NCBI GenBank assembly: GCA_020726505.1 | Contig: JAHLEZ010000017.1 | Span: forward strand, 186,001-250,000 | Origin: Leptodontidium sp. MPI-SDFR-AT-0119 | Lineage: Eukaryota; Ascomycota; Leotiomycetes; Helotiales; Leptodontidiaceae | Reading direction: 5' to 3' | DNA length: 64,000 nucleotides | Shown here: positions 34,601-46,714 of the stretch, piece after piece | Layout: each line of letters begins with the position of its first letter | Position numbering within the stretch: position 1 is the first letter of the stretch | The notes under the pieces: generated by a model | Told to the model about the DNA's origin: nothing | Database searches by the model: none | Seen by the model: only the letters and a program-made list of their open reading frames with translations | Program-made: the position numbers and the translations under genes

Positions 34601-35399
34601 AATCTTTGGTCGGAAAGCTACCTCTTTTGACTGTTTGCTTTCGATAGACGAGAGGCCAGCCAAACCGGGCATCATATTTAACTTTCTGAGAGGTTGCATG
34701 GAGCAAAGGCTCCTTTCTTTGTGCTCGTTTCCAGAATTCATAGGAATTCGAGGGCTGTTTGCTTTGGCTCCTTCCATCATATTATCGCACAGGCATATTG
34801 TATTTCAAGACACTGTCAATTCTGGGGCTGTCTAATGGTGATTTGAAAAGAAATCATAAATGTGAGTTTTGAGTCAATTTTTTGATATCAAGATTTCAAG
34901 AAGCGCCCACATAGGTATTGTTTTTCGAATCGATTTAGTAGCTTCTCTACTCTGTTCTCCTTCCAGAGGTTCCTTTTCCAACAAAGTAGCATTTTCACCC
35001 AGTGTGCGATGCACTCCTGATTTGTTTGGGTGTTGCGGAATCAAAGCACACTACGTCAAGACGGCTGGATGAATCGATGGATCAGGCGTGTTCAGCTCCA
35101 CATGAGTAACGAAATATAGGGGGGTGGAGCTCCTAGAGACTTGTGTCCCCGGAGGAAGCAAACAGTTGCCTCCATACTCAATATCCGTATTTTTGCCCAG
35201 CGTTGAGGAAATACTAAGTCAATGTCCGGTGTCAACGGGAGCACTTTTGTAATGACTTTCCAAGCCCAAGGTTTTCAAGATTCTATGATTCATGTAGTAC
35301 ATTAAAATTTGATTGTTTCCAGCTCGTCATCCAACAGTTCCCTCTGAGACTTCCTCTGCTCCCATAGATCTCTCATTGCCGAATGAAACCAATTCCAAC
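34601..35399. other. Intergenic, no supported gene
   Basis: Upstream flank of the BTB relic and 3' flank of the cupin gene. An open frame at 34574-34780 (minus) could hold the lost first BTB exon (ending MDVMLAK), but this is uncertain. Confidence 0.45.
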
Positions 35400-35918
35400 T
35401 CAGCCTTGCTTTGGGAACTCCATGCCCCCTTCCACAGCCCCCACTCCACCAACAGCAATGGCAATCATCCTCGCCGGCTCAGTCTTACTCGCATTTCTCC
35501 AACTATGCATCGCTGCCCTCTGCAGCACGATCTCCCCTTTCTTCAACAACTTCTTCTCTCCCCCGTCAAGAGTCAACTCCAATTCACCCTCCAAAACACA
35601 AACGTAGTCCACTGTTTGAGTACGATGCATGAAGCCCTCTGCTCCTTCTAGGTTAGGCGCGTAGTCCATGATCACGGCGCCTGTTGCTCCAGTGGGTGGG
35701 AACGACCTCAGTGGTGGAGAGGTGGGTGCGGATTGGTGGTATGTGAGATCTCCGGAGGTGCTGAGGTCGAAGGATGCAGGCGTTGAGTAGAGATAAGTCA
35801 TCTGAGCTGAAGGGCCGAGAGGCTGAGATGGTGCAGCTGCAGGTGGGAAGAAGGATGATGTTCCATCTTTAGCATTCACGGTGATGTGATGCGTAACTGG
35901 AGGAAAGGTGGTTGCCAT
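35400..35918 (-). CDS. Small cupin-domain protein
   Basis: Single exon, 172 residues, no signal peptide. The C-terminal half has the cupin barrel signature: HRTQTVDYVCVLEGELELTL (residues about 97-116) followed by the second motif KGEIVLQRAAMHSWRN. In small fungal cupins this fold binds a metal and often acts as an isomerase, dioxygenase or unknown tailoring enzyme. The first motif starts with a single His and lacks the full HxH pair, but Glu and His occupy plausible positions. Substrate is unknown. The N-terminus includes a Pro-rich region. No pathway partner is seen next to it. Confidence 0.8.
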   Translation of the reverse strand: MATTFPPVTHHITVNAKDGTSSFFPPAAAPSQPLGPSAQMTYLYSTPASFDLSTSGDLTYHQSAPTSPPLRSFPPTGATGAVIMDYAPNLEGAEGFMHRTQTVDYVCVLEGELELTLDGGEKKLLKKGEIVLQRAAMHSWRNASKTEPARMIAIAVGGVGAVEGGMEFPKQG

Positions 35919-37432
35919 CTTGCGATATGTAGTGGTTTTTTGGATCTTAAATTAAGGCTGGATTCGAATTGATGAAAGTCTGATAACTTTTGATGTAGCA
36001 ATGAAGCACTGAGGGAGAGAACATGGACTTATATATAGTTTCATAGAATCACTGAATCACGACAACGAGTAGTCAATTTCATAACACGGCAACTACTCCG
36101 ATGGCTAATCACTAGGAAATCTCGTTTCTGCGATGTCACTGAGTATTGTTTACCTGCATGGCCATGGTGTTGTCGAATTCCCGCAAGCGAATCAGAGACC
36201 AGGGCTGGGCAGAATCCGACGAAGCGGGGAGACTCTAGCTTGTTTCTACCTAGGTCTCATATCCATATTGAGGAGTCATACGATTGCGATTGGGGTTATT
36301 GTGGTTTAACGGGTCGTTTTGGGGTCATTCAGCTCTCGAAATGCTTTATTCAGAAGCTCGTGAAATATCAATGACGGCGTCATTTTGCCACCCCTGAACG
36401 TGCATGGACATATGCAGTGCTGCGGCGCGTTCAGTGCCTGGTGGTGCCAATTCAAGAACGAGGATAGTCTGCGATTGAAAGAATAGCCACTTTGGAGTTC
36501 GGTATCATGGCACTCCTGGAACTCCTCATGTACGACGGCAATAAATTCGTATCTCGGCTACATGGGTAAGTAAGGCGTGGTTATGTCCCACGTCCCACCC
36601 CACCTCGGACTTAAGTAGACTCGGCCCGGATGGACGATATTTGGCTCGGACTTACTCGCCTGCTCGGTGAGACTGAACACGTCCATCGGTGGTGATATTT
36701 GCACAGAACTTTGGGTGTATTTGACCCAGTATTTTTGCTCTGGCTGGCTCCACTCCTACGCCTAAGACTGCTCGGTTATTTACGGTCGATGAAAAGGGGC
36801 GGGGTTTTTTAAGCGAGTCAAATCGCTGGAAGTCAACAACAATCAGCATGGAATTTTCCCGTACTGTGCGGTTTTGTTAATTGCACGATTTCCATGTCAA
36901 ATTAGGCAGAAGGGGTTTGTGTTTTCAATCTCCCAATATCGTCGCTGGACTTGAGCATATCTTTCGAAATGGAGAAGATACTGTAGTGGCTCGTCAGATG
37001 TACTTCAGTAGTTATGATTCTTGGCTACAGAAGTTCTAGAAAGAAAACGCGCAATGTCATTGGCAAATTTCAGTAGAAAGAATCCGTACACCTCAAAACC
37101 ATCGCTATGCTGAAAAGACATCGTCGACTCTCAATGACTAGAACCTGCTGTAAAACCCCTCTGTGCAAAGTTCATAGAATTTAAAAGTTCAAGGCTCCCA
37201 GCTTCATTTGCCCAGTTCAGTCACGAAATGAATCCATGATTAATCCTGATTTTGAATACTTTTGTATTCTACGCAGATCAACAAACGAGGCGCTTTTTGC
37301 GGGCGCCCTCATTTTATTCATGATCGTGTCCTCCGACTATGCAGCTTGTGCTATATCGATCACAAAACTACCCAAATAATCTGCATCTGAAATTCTCCTT
37401 TCGATTTCTTCACACTCCATCATTTTACCAAA
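35919..37432. other. Intergenic, 1.5 kb, no supported gene
   Basis: Includes the cupin promoter. An open frame at 36652-36849 (minus) has no recognisable domain. Nothing else is supported. Confidence 0.5.
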
Positions 37433-37640
37433 TTGCGAAACCCCATTTTCCCCGCGACTTTCTTTATGGTGTCGTTCCCGCTCGTTACGTTTTCCCACAA
37501 TAGCGTAACTGCCTCAGCAGATTCCTTCATCTCATGTCCTCCAACATTGATTGCAGCAAAGAACTCGCCCGCTGCGTGTTTCGTAAGAGCTGGAACGTGG
37601 CTTGTGTCCTCTTCGATGTACCTAGATCAGAAATCTTGTG
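37433..37640 (-). pseudogene. BTB/POZ C-terminal fragment, copy 2
   Basis: On the minus strand the frame reads SHVPALTKHAAGEFFAAIN, then KESAEAVTLLWENVTSG and KKVAGKMGFRNLVK before a stop. This aligns with the tail of the other BTB copies (DIPGLKCLAKTKFEKVV and FSEAAKFLWENTVES in copy 3). No BTB core with a usable frame was found immediately upstream, although the minus strand at 37865-38164 is open. It is best read as a remnant. Confidence 0.5.
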
Positions 37641-38283
37641 TTTACAAGGGTTTCTGTTAGGCATGTGTTTTGTGGGAGGGGTGAGGGGTGATCTCAAGAG
37701 GGTTCGAAATTACATTTTGACGAGAAAGATGGAGCTTCCCGGACGACACATCCTGTCGCAATCAACTCCAAGAGAATGGGGTTCAAGAAGTCAAAGGCAA
37801 ACATTTCTAGAGACGCCTCGCTGCCTTTTCCTGGCTGCTTCTGTTGCGAGAGATCGTGATTCATCTAAGTCTGTGGTCTGCATCTGATATGTGGGCCGGT
37901 CTTTGGTGTCTTAGGTGCCTTTGACTCAATCCATTTATTAGTCCAAAAGAACACCTTTCCAAAGAAATGCGCCATAAATAATCGCACTCTTGACTTGGTT
38001 CTACGAACACAAAGCTTCGTCGCCAGTGTGTATCTTGAATCCCTCATGTCAAAGCGCACGTACATAATGTAGATTTTGCCAGGCAAATTCATATCTTTGT
38101 CAAGATTGCTAGCTAATTTCAGGATGTCTCTCGCATCTATGGAACTTGAATCTGCGGAACGCAATAATAAAGCATAGTTTCCTCACTCAATCACTAGTCA
38201 TCTGAACCCCATCCTCAAATCAAGTCCCATCAAGATTGAAATGGCTGCAACCCTGAAAACTTGACACACCGTAGCTTCAGGCT
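37641..38283. other. Intergenic between BTB copies 2 and 3
   Basis: A 99-codon minus-strand open frame at 37865-38164 is present, without BTB or other domain character. No other feature was recognised. Confidence 0.45.
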
Positions 38284-39170
38284 TCAACGGTACTTGTTCT
38301 TCTTTTTCGTGGAGGGAGGCAAGTCTGAAGCCCATACGAAGCCCTGTTCTACAATCGGTTCTAGGATAGCATACTCTGCCACTTTGCTATCAAGAGTCAA
38401 CCTCAGAATACCCAGGCGAATATCTCCGCGCGTATCCATCAGCTCAACGAATTCTCCACGATCAAGTAAAGTTTTGATGTTGGATGCTGCAGACTTGATC
38501 ACTACGTCACGCAGATTCCGATCTGACTCCACCGTGTTCTCCCACAGGAATTTGGCTGCCTCCGAAAACCCAGTGGAGTTCCAAGACCATTTAACGACCT
38601 TCTCGAATTTCGTCTTGGCGAGGCATTTCAAGCCCGGAATATCGAATTTGTCAGCCGCGACATACATCTTGGCGTTGAAGACAAGAGCATCCCCATCGAC
38701 GGTGACTTCCGGGACCGGCGCAGGGGGAGCCACGACCTCCGAATCCGAGTCAAGGGGAAAGCAAGACTGTGGCTGACTCGAATTGGCAACGGCCGATACC
38801 GGGACTTCGGAGTTGTCATCATAGTCGTTTGTGTAGAGGTATCGAAGCATTGCTGATATGATGGGCAACTCGTCCTAGGGCAAGTCGATGTTTCGAAGAG
38901 TAGCCTCCTGTTGATGGTCAGTCCCTTCACATGAAAGGTATCGCAGAGTCTTCTTCACACCTTAAATTGCCCGCTGATCATCGCAGCCAAAACTTTCGAT
39001 CGTGTACAGACAATGGTGCAGTGGACGTTGAAAATTTTATTCTGGCAACAAATTGTCACACCTGCATATTTTCCGGATTCGAGGAGTCTCCGTTGTGTTA
39101 GCACATCCTCATCTATCAGATAGGAGGACAACTTGCCCCTCAATGGATGAAGCCATGTCTGCCATATCGA
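38284..39170 (-). pseudogene. BTB/POZ gene, copy 3, with in-frame TAG
   Basis: The BTB core appears from about 39095: LLESGKYAGVTICCQNKIF, then TRSKVLAAMISGQFK. A GTGTGA to CAACAG intron follows. The next exon reads EATLRNIDLP, then TAG at 38875-38877, then DELPIISAMLRYLYTNDYDD and a BACK-like tail KMYVAADKFDIPGLKCLAKT. The family normally has E or D at the stop position. If the TAG itself is used as the splice acceptor, frame is kept and the stop is removed with the loss of ten residues, so a functional transcript is not excluded. The upstream end is also problematic: the nearest ATG (MADMASSIEGQ, near 39160) is in another frame and no phase-correct intron was found. Confidence 0.6.
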
Positions 39171-40115
39171 TCTTCGTTCCGAAAGATGTCGGGAACCTGA
39201 TTTGAGAGAGATAGACAGTGCAGATAGTACAGACAGAGGTATATGTATTAAAAAGTTGGAGCAACGTGTGATCGAAATTGTCTAGGCGCAAATCCGCAAA
39301 CGGATGTTCATTGGTGGAGGCTTCCATTCACGGACGGCATGGTGCATAATTTGACTGGTCTACTTTTAAGAGGAAACAACTCCTCAGCGTCAGATTTCAA
39401 CAAGACCTCAATCAACTGATCTTCCATTATCAGCTATTTCTGTGGGGTTTTCGGGTCCCTGCAAAATGAGGAACAGACACGATCATCTATGTCCATCTCC
39501 GAGCAAAAGAACTCGACGTGTAGATTTCATGTAGCAATCGGTAGCTAGGAGTCTAGCTGTGCGGCTCGCTCATTTCAGCGTCGAACCGGAAAGTCACGAA
39601 TGTAGCTTTAAACTATAGTCTATATGTTTGAGGTATTCTTATCTAAGTGAATTCTATTACCGGATATCTTTCATCTGTTTAATCAAAGGTTTATGAAGTT
39701 CCGAAAACTCTCCGCTGCAAACGAGCTAACCTCCAGGGGCGGTAGGGACGAACGGGACGCCGCAGTGAGTTTCAGAATTATCGGGAATATCTACACTGCC
39801 ACGGAATAGAACTATGGGAATTAACGGGTACGATACATGCGGCCCTGGGATATTGTCCTTTGGTTTCGGCGCTTCCAAAAATCTTAACAATCAACTTCGC
39901 ATGCAACAATTCACTTCGAATAACATGTTCCGTGAATCTGTAGAGATCGTTAGAATTTCAATAGTAAAAGCAAGGAAATCACCAAAGAAGCCATATTGCA
40001 CAGTACAATGATTTCGCGGCTCGTAGAAGCCACTATCCTTACCACAATCTCTTCCCTTCACCATGTGACCCTGGGCTATCACTCATCCGCACAGATGCAC
40101 AATTCCAACCTAGAT
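39171..40115. other. Intergenic, no supported gene
   Basis: Between BTB copies 3 and 4. Open frames near 39109-39327 and 39814-40280 are antisense or leader-like and are not supported as genes. Confidence 0.5.
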
Positions 40116-41172
40116 CTATATTTGATTGTTAGGAAGCCACTCCGTCCACTCTACAGTGCCCAGAACCAGATCCCTGCCGAAGTCAACATTGTCATTGAAC
40201 AACGAGAGGAAGTTCTTCTTCGCCATCAGCTCCCTCACATGAGCAGGGAAACTGGCAGCGTCGATAGCGAGCTGCCGTAGGTCATAGATTGGATTGGTAT
40301 CCGGAGTTCCTTCGTAAATCTGCCTGATACTGTCCACAAAGCTTGCGGTATTCCAAAATTCCGCGAGACTGGCCTCATATTTCGATTTTGCCAGTTCTCG
40401 AAGCTTTGGGATATTGTAGTAATCTGCAAGAAGGTACAAGCTAACCGCTTCGAGAGGTCTGCAATTGTTACAGAGTTAGGATGTGGAGAAAGTCCAGAGT
40501 CTTGGCTGATTCTGCGCTCCCGATTACTGCAATTCCGGTGATCCCCAACGTGTTCATTCGTCCTTAAATGTGGCGAACTTCGATCAGTCGGAGCAGATTG
40601 CGTCCCATGGACGTGTGATGAGCTACGTCTACGAGCTCGCAGTCGTTCTTGTCTTGTTTTTCGTTCGACGTGAGCAGTAAGCTCATCCACGGTCCAGTAG
40701 GGTGGAGCCTCTCGGCAGATCCTGTCCACGATCTCAGCAGATGACAGAGGTGGACGATTCTCCATCGGATTGGTTGCAGCACCCAGGGGGATCGCGCAGT
40801 GGTAGAAGAAATGAATCATAAGGTAGACAACCTCTGGATCATTTGCCGACAGATCGTACTCTCCAACTCAGGATTCCTACGAAAACTTAGGAATTGCCAG
40901 CATGGGATAAAGGAAGTTGGCTCCACGCACCTTGAAGTCCCCATCAAGAGCAGCCTCTAGCGCAGGCCATTGTGGACAAACGATTGCCTTGTGGATTTTC
41001 CATCTCCTGTCCCTGCAGGTGATCGCAAAGTCGGAGTATTTTTCGCTCTTGTATATGCTGTAATAGTATATACATAATTAGCTATTGGACTCTCGGTATT
41101 TTGATGTTGAGTGGAGGGTGGAAGTGTGTAATCTCACACCGAGAATCGAGTATCTCGCTCTAATTCCGCCAT
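40116..41172 (-). pseudogene. BTB/POZ gene, copy 4, probably disrupted
   Basis: Exon 1 41172-41138 (MAELERDTRFS) uses donor GTGAGA and joins in phase to exon 2 starting at 41057: SVIYKSEKYSDFAITCRDRR, then WKIHKAIVCPQWPALEAALDG up to a GTGCGT donor. With the strong acceptor TTCGTAG the next exon reads ES, then TGA (40868-40870), then VGEYDLSANDPEVVYLMIHFF. A weaker acceptor 17 nt on (GAGAG) keeps frame and avoids the stop. The tail VSLYLLADYYNIPKLREL is in a different frame from the middle and can be joined only with donor GTAATC and acceptor CGAAG. Each repair needs a poor site, so loss of function is likely but not proved. It is the longest copy, with a basic, Ser-rich middle region not found in the others. 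Confidence 0.55.
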
Positions 41173-42202
41173 TTTCCGTACAGAACCAATGATTAAAGAT
41201 ACTGGATGGGTATACACTGGTGTTGGGATAAGAAAATCAAGTTCTGGTTCTCTCTTAAAAAGAATGGTTGTTGACAGCTTGGCATACTTTCAGAAATCCA
41301 AAATCATGTCGAAAGAACATCCGAGATTGGAAACCACAAGCAGAGCTTCTCTAGTAAACGTTGTTGCCTACCTTAGCTTCAACCGCCATCCCCCCAAAAA
41401 CGTCTGAAAGTTGGCAGGCACGTCCTATCCCTCTTTCCCTTCCCCATGATCGACAGTCACTTGACTTTACGTTCCTTGTCTGGGGTCTGGAGCAGACTTG
41501 GGAAGGATTCTAGAGCCGCACTATAATTTTTACGACATGCATCGTTATTGATAATAGGCTGAAAGAGTCCAAGAGAATGGATGTTTAGCCTCGGACTGTG
41601 TGCAACTGCTCTTCACAGCACTATGGAAGATATCTCTTCATTTCGGGCCAAGTCGGTCCATAGAAGCTTAATACAACCCGCAGGATAAAAGTCATGTACT
41701 ATGTTCACCTGCGATAGCAATTGGAAGCTTCAAATTGGAGACGAGATACACATGAACGCTATCCCCTTGGGTGCCATAAGCGCCCTCCCTATGGGCACGT
41801 GCCGCTACGCCCAAAATGGTATAGCGGGACCATCAGTGATCGAATAGCGTGTTCTAGCCTGAACAACACACTATTTCTCGCTTCTTAGGGGCTTGGTACA
41901 GGGAGTCTTACAGGGCCTCAGGAGGGCGTTCCTGGTGGCACCTAAGGGGATAGTGAGCTGGAAGCGAACTGCGATTGAGATAGGTGCATGAAGAACACTT
42001 TAATATGTGCAGCAGACCCTACATCAAGCAGTAGAGTTCCAGGAAGCGGAAAATGAAAGGCCTTTGCGTTTTTGTTCCATGACAAGGAAACAGTAACCTA
42101 GATAAATGGGACAACCAGATTGCTGGAGCCGAGAGTCTGCTTGGGGCTACAGAAGAACTCTCCAACCATTCCACGACACCCCGCATCCTGCATCCTGCAT
42201 CC
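41173..42202. other. Intergenic with a TA-flanked MITE candidate
   Basis: No gene is supported. The region holds the inverted-repeat element described at 41762-41950. Confidence 0.55.
41762..41950. mobile_element. TA-flanked MITE candidate, 189 bp
   Basis: The left end reads TCCCCTTGGGTGCCA and the right end, reverse-complemented, TCCCCTTAGGTGCCA: 14 of 15 identical. A second inverted block, CGCCCTCC, follows 4-7 nt inward on both sides. Each end abuts a TA dinucleotide (41760-41761 and 41951-41952), the target duplication of Tc1/mariner-type elements. There is no coding capacity. The superfamily assignment rests on TA alone and is tentative. Confidence 0.6.
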
Positions 42203-44371
42203 TTACTGCCAAGCCTCATACGGATCTTCCCATATCACATCAGCACCTTTCAAGCCGATCATAAAGACCGGTATAACGGGGAAAGCTCCAGGTGTCCTCG
42301 GGAACGAAGATGCATCAACGACCCGAAGTCCGTTGACCCCTCTTACTCGGAATGAACTGTCCAAGACAGCCATCGGATCGTCATCAGCTCCGATAGCACA
42401 AGTACTGGTTGCATGATGTGACCAAGCTTGGGTCTTGATTGCATCCTTGACGTCGCAATTCCGATTGCCCTTGCAGGGAAGGGTCTCCGTCCATGGTTTG
42501 AAAGGTGCCCCCATAGAATCGAAGATCTTACGACCCAGCTGAACTCCCTCAGTTAATGCTTGAAGATCCTTGTCCGCCCCAGGCTCTTCGAAGAATCTGA
42601 AGTTGATATCCGGAACCTCTCGAGGATTGGCGGATACGAGATCAACTGTCCCAAGACGACCATTGGGGTGGATCTTGACCATTGACCAATCCCAAGTACT
42701 GGGTTTGGCGCCTGGGACGACATTGACAGTCTTGTCAGGCCAGTATCCTTCGAACGAGTATCCTGGAAGGCCGAAGAAAAATATGTCGCGCTCGTTGTAG
42801 GCCGCAACACTGGACTTGAACATGAGTGCATCGAGAGGGCCAATAGCATATGGCCCCTTACCTTGGAACCATTCTTCAAGACATGGATCACCAGGTGCCC
42901 CGAAAGTGCAGACAGAAGCTTTATTCGTGAAGTTGGTTGAAGCTTCTGCAGCGACACCCATTTCGGTGTTGTCTTGAAGATTTTTGCCCACGCCTGGAAG
43001 GTCGACGAGAACTGGAATATTGAACTTCTTCAGTTCGGCTTTTGATCCGATACCACTGAGTTTCAGAATTTGGGGTGAGTTAAATGTCCCCCCGGCGATA
43101 ATCACTTCGCGCTTCGCATATACCTGCTTCGTGACACCTTTGACTGATGGATCGTAACGTGGGTCGGCCTGGTACATGCTGCGACCAGCAAGATACTCCA
43201 CGCCGATTGCGCGAGGGGTTTTTGTGTTCTTGCCTAAAGTATCGAAAAGAACCTTCGTAACAAATGACTCAAGCCCCACGGTCAGCTTATACTTGGGGTT
43301 TCCGTTCTTGTTCTTGGCATTCAAAACTTGAACAACAGCATCCCGAGCAGACACCCGTCGCCCCATTGGGTTCCTATGAGACGGGAATCCTCGAATACCC
43401 ACTTGTTGGTCACGATAAGGGCTTACATTGTTCATATCAGACTGTAGAAGTTCGAAGATCTTGTTTGGATCCTGCCCCATCACTTTGGCAGCGGCCTTCA
43501 GAACTTCCTGAGCTTCAGTTTGATTCTTGAGGGACTCGTCATTGTTCAGACTGATGTCCAGGAAGCCATTGAAGCCGTGTCCAGGAGTTCCTTTGGGAAC
43601 TGTGTGGTCGTTTTCCAACTGAATCCAATATTTGCGCATGTTATCGGCACTTGATTTATTAGCTCATTGCCTTGTCGCTCGTTCGTGCTGGTAGTCACCT
43701 CCAAGAGTCATCATCGGTAATTTCTGCAATTTCGTTCCAGTCCCTTTCAGGAGGTAGAATCGCGCATTGCACATTGTGGGTAGAGCAACCTCCCAAGGTT
43801 CCCGCTCGGGGATAATAAACCCCAAGACGCTTTGCACCAGTTGGAGGACTTAGAACTCTCCTTTTGTCGTATTCCATACCAAGTGCTCGTACTTGTTGGT
43901 GATTTCGTCTTGGGAGGGTTAATAATTGACATGTCCCCGATGGTCTCTAAGAAAATTAAAGTCCTCAACACTTACAGATGTGTGATACTTGACAAAAAAG
44001 TCCCAACGCATGAGTGGATCGTTGTTCGCCAATGCGCCCCACTGCGCGACCTGGCCACGAGTTTTTAATATTTTCAATACCTGGCTGAATTCTGTGTAAG
44101 TCACTGACCTGTTCGTGGAGATTGTCGCCTTGATCATCGCCAGCCTCAAGGAGGAGAACAGATGCACCCTTTTTTGCCAATTCTGCTGCAAGGGGTCCGC
44201 CAGCTGGGCCTGAGCCTACGACAATGTAACTGCGAGGTCACAATGAGCACTTGTCACTGAAATTTTTGGGTTTTCGCAATTGGAAACTTACTCATAGGTG
44301 GCTTTTGCAGCGATGTCTGCTGTTGCCGTGGCAAGCAGAGCAAGCAAAGAAAGCCACGAGAAGTTGCCCAT
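42203..44371 (-). pseudogene. Secreted GMC oxidoreductase gene, frame-disrupted
   Basis: Exons read 44371-44292 (signal peptide MGNFSWLSLLALLATATA), 44229-44109, 44050-43976, 43908-43699 and 43649-42203. The GMC family is certain: YIVVGSGPAGGPLAAELA (FAD fold), YYPRAGTLGGCSTHN, REVIIAGGTFNSPQILKLSG, and the C-terminal WSHHATSTCAIG plus FPRTPGAFPV. Around 43850 the frame breaks: KYEHLVWNTTKGEF runs into TAA at 43850-43852, whereas SPPTGAKRLGVYYPRAG continues in the next frame, consistent with a small deletion. The junction of the third and fourth exons also fails to keep phase with KYEHL. Intact relatives are flavin enzymes oxidising alcohols, sugars or aryl compounds outside the cell. I consider this copy broken; a rare splice form or assembly error is possible. 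Confidence 0.75.
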
Positions 44372-45698
44372 GGTTAAAATTGAGCAAAACCAAAGAATAA
44401 CTCGGTGAAAATTCGGAATGACGAGAAGCAAGCATACTAGTAGATTCTTGTGATTTATTATATACCTCATTCACCCCAGAATATGAGGGTTAGTGATATC
44501 GTTTGCAGGAAACCAGTATTTAGCCATACCCAGCTGCATGACATATTTGTTTTGAGCATCCGACATCCCCGCGGCTGAAGGTGTCACTTGAGCCAACCAG
44601 TGGCCATTCGAACCGCCTTGAATACCTGCACCTTTAGGTCTTGGCAGGCACGAATCCTCAAGGAACATGCGGCATGGAAGATAATTTTTCGTTCTGCACG
44701 ATTTAATAATGGAGATACGGACCAAGGGGACATTTCATGGAGCATTCTCCCGGCGGAATGGCGACAAACGGAAGCTAGAAATGGAAGCAGTGAGCCTTCT
44801 GAAGTTTTTGGAGCCGGTGGATGGGTGGAAGGCTGGTATGGCTTCCGGGAGCGTGATCCTTCCGAAGGAGTGTTACAGGCATGTCGTAAGAACAAGAATA
44901 GAATTGAGTGATCTGTTTGACTTTCTGAATGAAGGAAACCAATGTCACTTTCCTAATCCAGCCGCCTGAGCTAGCCCTGGTTTTACTCTCGCTTGGACAA
45001 CCTTGCAGAATGTCAACAACATGTCAGAAAAGCTTGATGCGAATGCAATTTGAATTTTAACTTGAAATAATCACCAAGCGATGCGAGATTCGCACCTTTG
45101 TTTTTGAACATCTTACGATATCTCAGTGGCATCACGACAACTCCGAGTATCCTACCATTGAGCATGCATGTTTTATCCTGCAGTAGTCCATAAAACATCC
45201 CAGACCTTGCACCGGAACATGTACGCGATCCGTACTGCATGTAATTTTCCTTTTTAAAAAGAAAGCGAAGGGGGCGATGTCGTCTACTCGTTGAATGGCA
45301 CGCCATACAAGCCATGTCTTAACATCGGAAGAGTGCCAGAAAAAGCAAATTAGCAAATTGCGAGGCATCAATTGGACAGGCTGTTGCAGGAACAGAGCAA
45401 TCTCATTTCCAGCCAATATGTTGGAAGACTTAAGCGAGGCATAATCATCAGATTGCTAGTAAACGGTTGAGGTTTCTCTCTAGGGTCTCGGTGAAATATA
45501 ACGTTGCATTCAATTCCATAATGCATGTGCCTATAACGAAACACAGGAGGAACAAATGCCGGCTGATGATACGGTAATTCATAGGTTGCACGTTTCCTGT
45601 ACTTTTCTTTTCCATCTCTTGTAAGACAGGTTTCACTCAGCTGCCAATTATGCATCTGCAGCAAGCCACCGACATGGTTACGCAACAAAGCTAATCAT
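44372..45698. other. Intergenic, no supported gene
   Basis: Contains the upstream region of the GMC gene and 3' flank of the carbonic anhydrase locus. Overlapping open frames on both strands (44588-44969, 45132-45688) have no domain character. Confidence 0.5.
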
Positions 45699-46615
45699 CT
45701 ATGCCAATCCAAAGTCCAACAGATTCTTCCTACCTGGCAAATCCTGAGAATATCTCGAATTGAACTTCAGATGCCTCTTCGCTTTATTGAACGTCAGAAC
45801 ATCCACCATCAATGGCTGTGTGCCCACAATCCATTCCACCCCTTCACTGCAAGGGGGCGTCGAGAGAGACCCCGAGTATCTTCGTGATGTCAGTGAAGTA
45901 TTCAAATATTATATAGACAAATTCTTACCGAAAGATTGTGTTTTGGGCAATTGTGCAGTGATGGTACTGAAGTCGAGGTCCTGAAGGATTGTTTTGGGAT
46001 CTTCGCCTTGCAGCTCGTCGATGTGGCTGAGGACTGATCCTAGAAGCGGATCGTTGGTACATTCTACTTCGATCACGAATCCGATGACTGCACGTTCTCC
46101 GCCTTCAACGAATCGCCGGGTCAGCTACTTATATTGAGGTCAAGACAGAGGATGAAATATACCTGTAGTACTGTGGACGAAATGTACTTCAATCGGAAAG
46201 TACTCGCCTTCAATGCGATGCTCGCTGGAAACATGGAAATGGAATTGTGTGAGATTGTACGTCTTGCCACCGAATGTCAAAGTATTCGTGGCATTGGTGA
46301 GGGATACCTGAGCTTGTACTGTTTGGTGTATTCCGATGAACGGGACATTCTGAAGAGAAGGGTAGTTCAAGATGTAGTCGGCAGAGCTTTCGGTTGTTGC
46401 AAAGGCGTCGTTGAGGTCGATTGGTGATTGATGTGTACCGTTTCCACACAGAGAATAGATAGAGGGATCTAAGTGTGGCCAGATCACTGGACCGTCTGTT
46501 GCATCATATCCCCATTCTGCGGAGGAGTGTCGCGACCGACAATATTGGAATAGACAGTGCAGGCCTGAGCCGTTGCAATGATGCGTGTCGTGAGAAGAGC
46601 ATCGATGAGTTGCAT
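45699..46615 (-). pseudogene. Secreted alpha-carbonic anhydrase gene, frame-disrupted
   Basis: The alpha class is clear: HQSPIDL, then QFHFHVSSEHRIEGEYFPIE followed by VHFVHS (the three zinc-binding His of HFH and VH are present), and SGSLSTPPCSEGVEW. Such enzymes hydrate carbon dioxide outside the cell. A signal-like N-terminus starts at ATG 46615 (MQLIDALLTTRIIATAQAC), but near 46520 the frame must shift by one nt to reach AEWGYDATDGP. An intron from GTATAT to GAAG is phase-correct, but the last intron (GTAAGA to CGAAG) leaves SF out of phase with YSGSLSTPPC by one nt. Two one-base losses in an otherwise conserved gene point to decay. The hAT-type MITE ending at 46715 lies 100 bp upstream of the ATG, that is in the promoter. 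Confidence 0.7.
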
Positions 46616-46706
46616 GTCGAGAAATCTTTGGAATAAACCAGAGCACATTGGTCGAAGATTTGGGTAGTCCTACAGCCCGATTGATGTTTATAAAGTCGAC
46701 TGTTGA

Positions 46707-46714
46707 TGGCTGAG
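46707..46714 (+). repeat. Target-site duplication, left copy
   Basis: TGGCTGAG directly precedes the left end of the 487-bp element and is repeated exactly at 47202-47209. Confidence 0.93.
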
